The position numbers and the translations under genes are program-made. A stretch of DNA of 64,000 bases, taken from Chloroflexota bacterium. Its GTDB lineage: Bacteria; Chloroflexota; Dehalococcoidia; Lucifugimonadales; Lucifugimonadaceae. The stretch spans positions 1 to 64,000 of the forward strand of contig VXSB01000048.1 of the NCBI GenBank assembly GCA_009838175.1. Direction: 5' to 3'. The notes beneath the pieces are model-generated. The model was given only the letters and a program-made list of their open reading frames with translations, made no database searches and had not been told where the DNA came from. Positions 63,609 through 64,000 of this stretch are shown here, piece by piece. Every line of letters begins with the position of its first letter. The first letter of the stretch is position 1.

Positions 63609-63634
63609 GAAAAATTAACAAGCGATAACTGCAA

Positions 63635-63670
63635 CGAAGCCCCGCCAATCCTGCGATTGCCGGGGCTTCG
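63635..63670. terminator. Long hairpin between convergent genes
   Basis: A 16-bp stem (CGAAGCCCCG and CAATC paired with GATTG and CGGGGCTTCG, one C-C mismatch) with loop CTGC, 17 bp after the stop codon of the His-rich gene. Likely part of a bidirectional transcript end. Confidence 0.7.
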
Positions 63671-63686
63671 TCAGTTTAAAGCTAGC

Positions 63687-63902
63687 TTACGCGTGGTGCT
63701 CGTGGTCGTCGCACTCGTGGTCGTCGTGGATGTGCTCGCCTTCGTGGTGCTCATGGTCGTCACACTCGTGCATGTCGTGAACATGACCTTCCTCGTCACC
63801 ATGGTGTTCGTGGTCGTCGCACTCATGCGTGTCGTGAATGTGCTCGCCGGCATGATGTTCGTGCGCATCACATTCATGCGTCTCATGGGCATGTACAGCC
63901 AT
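63687..63902 (-). CDS. His/Cys-repeat metal-binding protein
   Basis: A 71-residue protein with 24 His and 4 Cys and a strong ribosome binding site (AGGAGA 7 bp before the ATG). It is built of four imperfect units of about 18 residues: HDTHECDDHEHH, separated by GEHIHD-like linkers. There is no signal peptide or hydrophobic core. Such a chain should bind several Zn(II), Ni(II) or Cu ions and act as a cytosolic metal store or chaperone. It lies tail to tail with the zinc exporter gene and close to the Fur-family gene, forming a metal module. Confidence 0.85.
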   Translation of the reverse strand: MAVHAHETHECDAHEHHAGEHIHDTHECDDHEHHGDEEGHVHDMHECDDHEHHEGEHIHDDHECDDHEHHA

Positions 63903-64000
63903 TTTTCTCTCCTCTGGTCTATTTCACTTGCTTCAACAGTGTGAAGCTTTCCATTGCCGCTGATTACATAAATCGTATAGTTTCAGCGAACTTAACTTAA

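Overview
The window looks like a chromosomal segment of an uncultured Chloroflexota bacterium, most likely a marine or sponge-associated Dehalococcoidia/SAR202-type lineage. This is an inference without a database search. It rests on lipoproteins with long Pro-Thr (PTATP/PPTPT) stretches, a DUF3488-transglutaminase/DUF58/MoxR block, and a scatter of enolase-superfamily, PhyH, CaiB/BaiF, GMC, NIPSNAP and dienelactone-hydrolase genes between housekeeping genes. No phage structural genes, integrases, transposases, rRNA or CRISPR arrays were seen.

Layout. 0-6 kb: MoxR, DUF58 and transglutaminase operon (minus strand). 6-7.7 kb: a DNA methyltransferase with a decayed nuclease tail. 7.7-12.5 kb: oxidoreductases, two tandem Pro-Thr lipoproteins and cinA. 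12.6-13.9 kb: a promoter with a LexA-like GAAC-N4-GTTC site driving an unknown protein and a four-Cys/HTH protein. 14-20 kb: GMC oxidoreductase, a palindrome-rich repeat block, a methyltransferase-nuclease fusion convergent with a HEPN-like gene, and a zinc dehydrogenase. 20.5-24.3 kb: enolase-superfamily, UDG-like, M48 protease and SDR genes. 24.4-25.9 kb: a compact type II restriction-modification pair. 26-26.8 kb: a TlpA-like lipoprotein whose CxxC motif is written TGA-x-x-C, a probable selenoprotein. 26.8-30 kb: a DapA-like gene and sucCD. 30-35 kb: PhyH, then a minus-strand run of mutM, tRNA-Ser, SDR, queD, queC, methyltransferase and phosphatase. 35-41.6 kb: a MacAB-like export operon with a 1091-aa adaptor. 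41.7-51.6 kb: archaeal-type glycerol-1-phosphate dehydrogenase, nucleotidyltransferase, cytidylate-kinase-like, pterin-type SDR, folE, mandelate-racemase-like, CaiB and dienelactone hydrolase genes. 51.8-59.4 kb: an MFS transporter with a long tail, gyrB, and obg-nadD-pyrE. 59.6-64 kb: pyruvate-dehydrogenase-type E1 alpha/beta, a Fur-family regulator, a zinc CDF exporter and a 71-aa protein that is one third histidine.

How the parts fit. The last three genes form a metal-homeostasis module: a Fur/Zur regulator, paired direct repeats before the exporter gene, an exporter with a His-rich N-terminus and a His/Cys metal buffer. Three separate DNA methyltransferase loci suggest a defence-rich genome. 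Short dispersed GC-rich hairpin repeats lie at many gene ends and in several cases supply the C-terminal codons of genes (queC, the ABC ATPase, DUF58), so repeat movement appears to reshape protein ends here.

The strongest unexpected signal is the in-frame TGA at 26354-26356 at the first cysteine position of a thioredoxin-fold active site. Other leads are the nuclease-live/nuclease-dead methyltransferase pair, the composite repeat ending in TTTTTGAAC-AA-GTTCAAAAA found at 15.5 and 50.4 kb, and several enzymes lacking a key catalytic residue (transglutaminase Cys to Ser, DapA-like without the Schiff-base Lys, SDR YxxxN, PhyH HxG).
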